NCBI GenBank assembly: GCA_016802295.1
Contig: JAESIW010000210.1
Coordinates: 620,001-684,000, forward strand
Direction of reading: 5' to 3'
DNA: 64,000 nt
DNA from: Brachionus rotundiformis
Lineage: Eukaryota; Rotifera; Eurotatoria; Ploima; Brachionidae
Shown piece after piece: positions 62,757-64,000 of this stretch. A program made the translations under genes and the position numbers. The notes beneath the pieces are model-generated. The model was given only the letters and a program-made list of their open reading frames with translations, made no database searches and had not been told where the DNA came from. Position 1 is the stretch's first letter. Every line of letters starts with the position of its first letter.

Positions 62757-63536
62757 ATGTTAACAGCAGAACAAATACAAAAAACCCTAAACTTAATTAA
62801 AGTAGCCGGAGCTGTAAGTTTAGATTTACAAAAAAAAGGGCTTAATGTTATAAAAAAACCAGACGGTAGCCTAGTAACCAACGCAGATGTAGATTTAGAG
62901 CATTTACTAATTAATGGAATTAGAGAAAACGTACAAAACGATGATATTATTATATCAGAAGAAGCCGTTGCCAACGGCACTACGCCAACTATTACTAACG
63001 GACAAGCTTTTTGGAGCATAGACCCCATTGATAGCACAAATTCTTACATTAAAGGTAAAAAGTTTTTTTGTATAAATGTAGCTTACATAGAAAAAAATAT
63101 TCCAGTATTTGGCGTAATTTATGCTCCTGCATTAGAAACTATGTGGTATGGTATGGTTGGTGTAGGTTGTTTTAAACAAGTTGGCCTGCAAAATGCAAAA
63201 GAAATACAATGCAGAGACGTACCTAAAAACAACGCTATTTTAACATCTTCTGAAGAACAAATAACCCCAAAAGATGTTATAGAGACCTTAGGAATATCGC
63301 AAGAAATTAAAATACCTTCTGCTATAAAATTAGCCTACGTTGCCGAAGGCTCTGCAGACTTTTACGTTAGAAACCGCAACAAAGCTTGCGATTGGGATAT
63401 GGCAAGTGGTTTAGCTTTAATTTTAGCAGCCGGCGGAGGCGTTAAGTATTTGCAAGATGATGGCAATTTTTTATACGGACAACCACCGTATTTATCGCCT
63501 TCGTTATTAGCTTTTGGTAAAAATTTTAAACAATAG
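62757..63536 (+). CDS. cysQ: 3'(2'),5'-bisphosphate nucleotidase CysQ
   Basis: 259-aa inositol-monophosphatase-fold enzyme that hydrolyses PAP to AMP, relieving inhibition of sulfur metabolism and RNA decay. The metal motifs are SEEAV near residue 68, WSIDPIDSTNSYIKG (about 89-103, with Ser for the common Gly) and CDWDMASGLALILAAGGG in the last quarter. An AGAGGG site precedes ATG 62757. It is followed by the Sua5/TsaC gene after 8 bp. Confidence 0.9.
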   Translation: MLTAEQIQKTLNLIKVAGAVSLDLQKKGLNVIKKPDGSLVTNADVDLEHLLINGIRENVQNDDIIISEEAVANGTTPTITNGQAFWSIDPIDSTNSYIKGKKFFCINVAYIEKNIPVFGVIYAPALETMWYGMVGVGCFKQVGLQNAKEIQCRDVPKNNAILTSSEEQITPKDVIETLGISQEIKIPSAIKLAYVAEGSADFYVRNRNKACDWDMASGLALILAAGGGVKYLQDDGNFLYGQPPYLSPSLLAFGKNFKQ

Positions 63537-63544
63537 CCTGCCTT

Positions 63545-64000
63545 ATGATTTTTAAAGCTAATATTGTTGCAGATACCCAACAAAATATTAATTTATGTGC
63601 AAACGCTTTACGTAACAACCAACTGGTTGCCTTTGCCACAGAAACCGTATATGGCCTAGGGGCAAATGCCACTAGTAGCAATGCTGTAAATTTAGTTTAT
63701 GCTACCAAAAAACGCCCTACAAGTAACCCATTAATTGTGCATTTTGCCGATATTAATACAATAGAAGAACACTGCTACATTAACAGCACTTTTGTTAAAC
63801 TTGCCTTAGCTTTTATGCCAGGGCCTTTAAGTGTGTTGTTAAATAAAAAGCCTACATCTAATATTAGTAATTTATGCGGTAAAAATAACAAAATAGCGGT
63901 TAGGCTTCCTAATCATAACACCGCTATACAACTAATAAAAACGGCAAATGTGCCTATAGCCGCACCTAGTGCTAATATGGCAAATACTTTAAGCCCTACT
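63545..64000 (+). CDS. Threonylcarbamoyl-AMP synthase (Sua5/TsaC), 5' part cut by window end
   Basis: 152 codons visible without a stop, running off the end. It starts MIFKANIVADTQQNIN. YrdC-fold motifs are FATETVYGLGANATS, YATKKRPTSNPLIVHF (KxR and SxxN catalytic region) and PIAAPSANMAN. It makes TC-AMP for t6A37 of tRNA. Whether it has the Sua5 C-terminal domain is not visible. Confidence 0.9.
   Translation, partial: MIFKANIVADTQQNINLCANALRNNQLVAFATETVYGLGANATSSNAVNLVYATKKRPTSNPLIVHFADINTIEEHCYINSTFVKLALAFMPGPLSVLLNKKPTSNISNLCGKNNKIAVRLPNHNTAIQLIKTANVPIAAPSANMANTLSPT

Overview
The window reads as chromosomal DNA from an AT-rich alphaproteobacterium. Hand counts of sample lines give about 25-35% G+C in ordinary genes, with heavy use of AAT, AAA, TTA and ATA codons. 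The evidence is the gene set and its order: rpmH-rnpA-yidD-yidC-engB, pepA-holC, a small DnaA-like HdaA, MidA, DUF2066, RNase D, CysQ, and the full ubiT/ubiU/ubiV set for oxygen-independent ubiquinone synthesis. A reduced or host-associated lifestyle with low-oxygen phases fits, but is inference; no rRNA is present to place it more precisely.

Layout. 1-13.8 kb is core: ychF, an NSS sodium symporter, pgsA, a LOG-family protein, an OmpR/EnvZ-type two-component pair, then on the minus strand prs, pgeF, midA, lgt, engB, yidC, yidD, rnpA and rpmH (rpmH is a short GTG-start gene under a near-consensus promoter). 13.9-21.8 kb holds tRNA-Arg(ACG), a class A penicillin-binding-protein homologue whose catalytic motifs look lost, ubiT-ubiU, an HrgA-like accessory gene, coaX, ubiV and a SAP/DUF6434 gene. 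21.8-23.9 kb holds a DEAD-box helicase and tRNA-Ser(GGA).

23.85-34.40 kb is a genomic island inserted at the 3' end of tRNA-Ser. A 31-bp near-copy of the tRNA end marks its right edge. It has higher G+C and encodes one minus-strand operon: PLD/SNF2 helicase, DUF4391, type III Mod, type III Res and a broken AAA ATPase. The helicase and mod genes are each off by one base at a poly(A) tract, the ATPase has an in-frame stop, and no integrase remains. The mod recognition region is much more AT-rich than the rest of the gene.

34.5-38.8 kb is ordinary chromosome (DUF423, DUF393, LysE, epimerase, lipocalin, photolyase). 39.0-49.0 kb is a surface-fibre locus: a 57-residue exported peptide gene, eight tandem DUF4402 pilin-like genes, a two-domain DUF4402 protein, a PapD-like chaperone and an usher broken by a one-base frameshift. 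Terminator hairpins lie between the first pilin genes and several internal promoters can be read, suggesting graded expression of subunits.

49.1-52.9 kb is a lipoprotein operon (LPP20, COG3014, LpoB, LPP20-like). 53-57.7 kb has two dicarboxylate/amino-acid symporters and two glycosyltransferases. 57.8-64 kb has rnd, hdaA, DUF2066, holC, pepA, cysQ and the start of a Sua5/TsaC gene cut by the window end. No CRISPR array or insertion sequence was seen.
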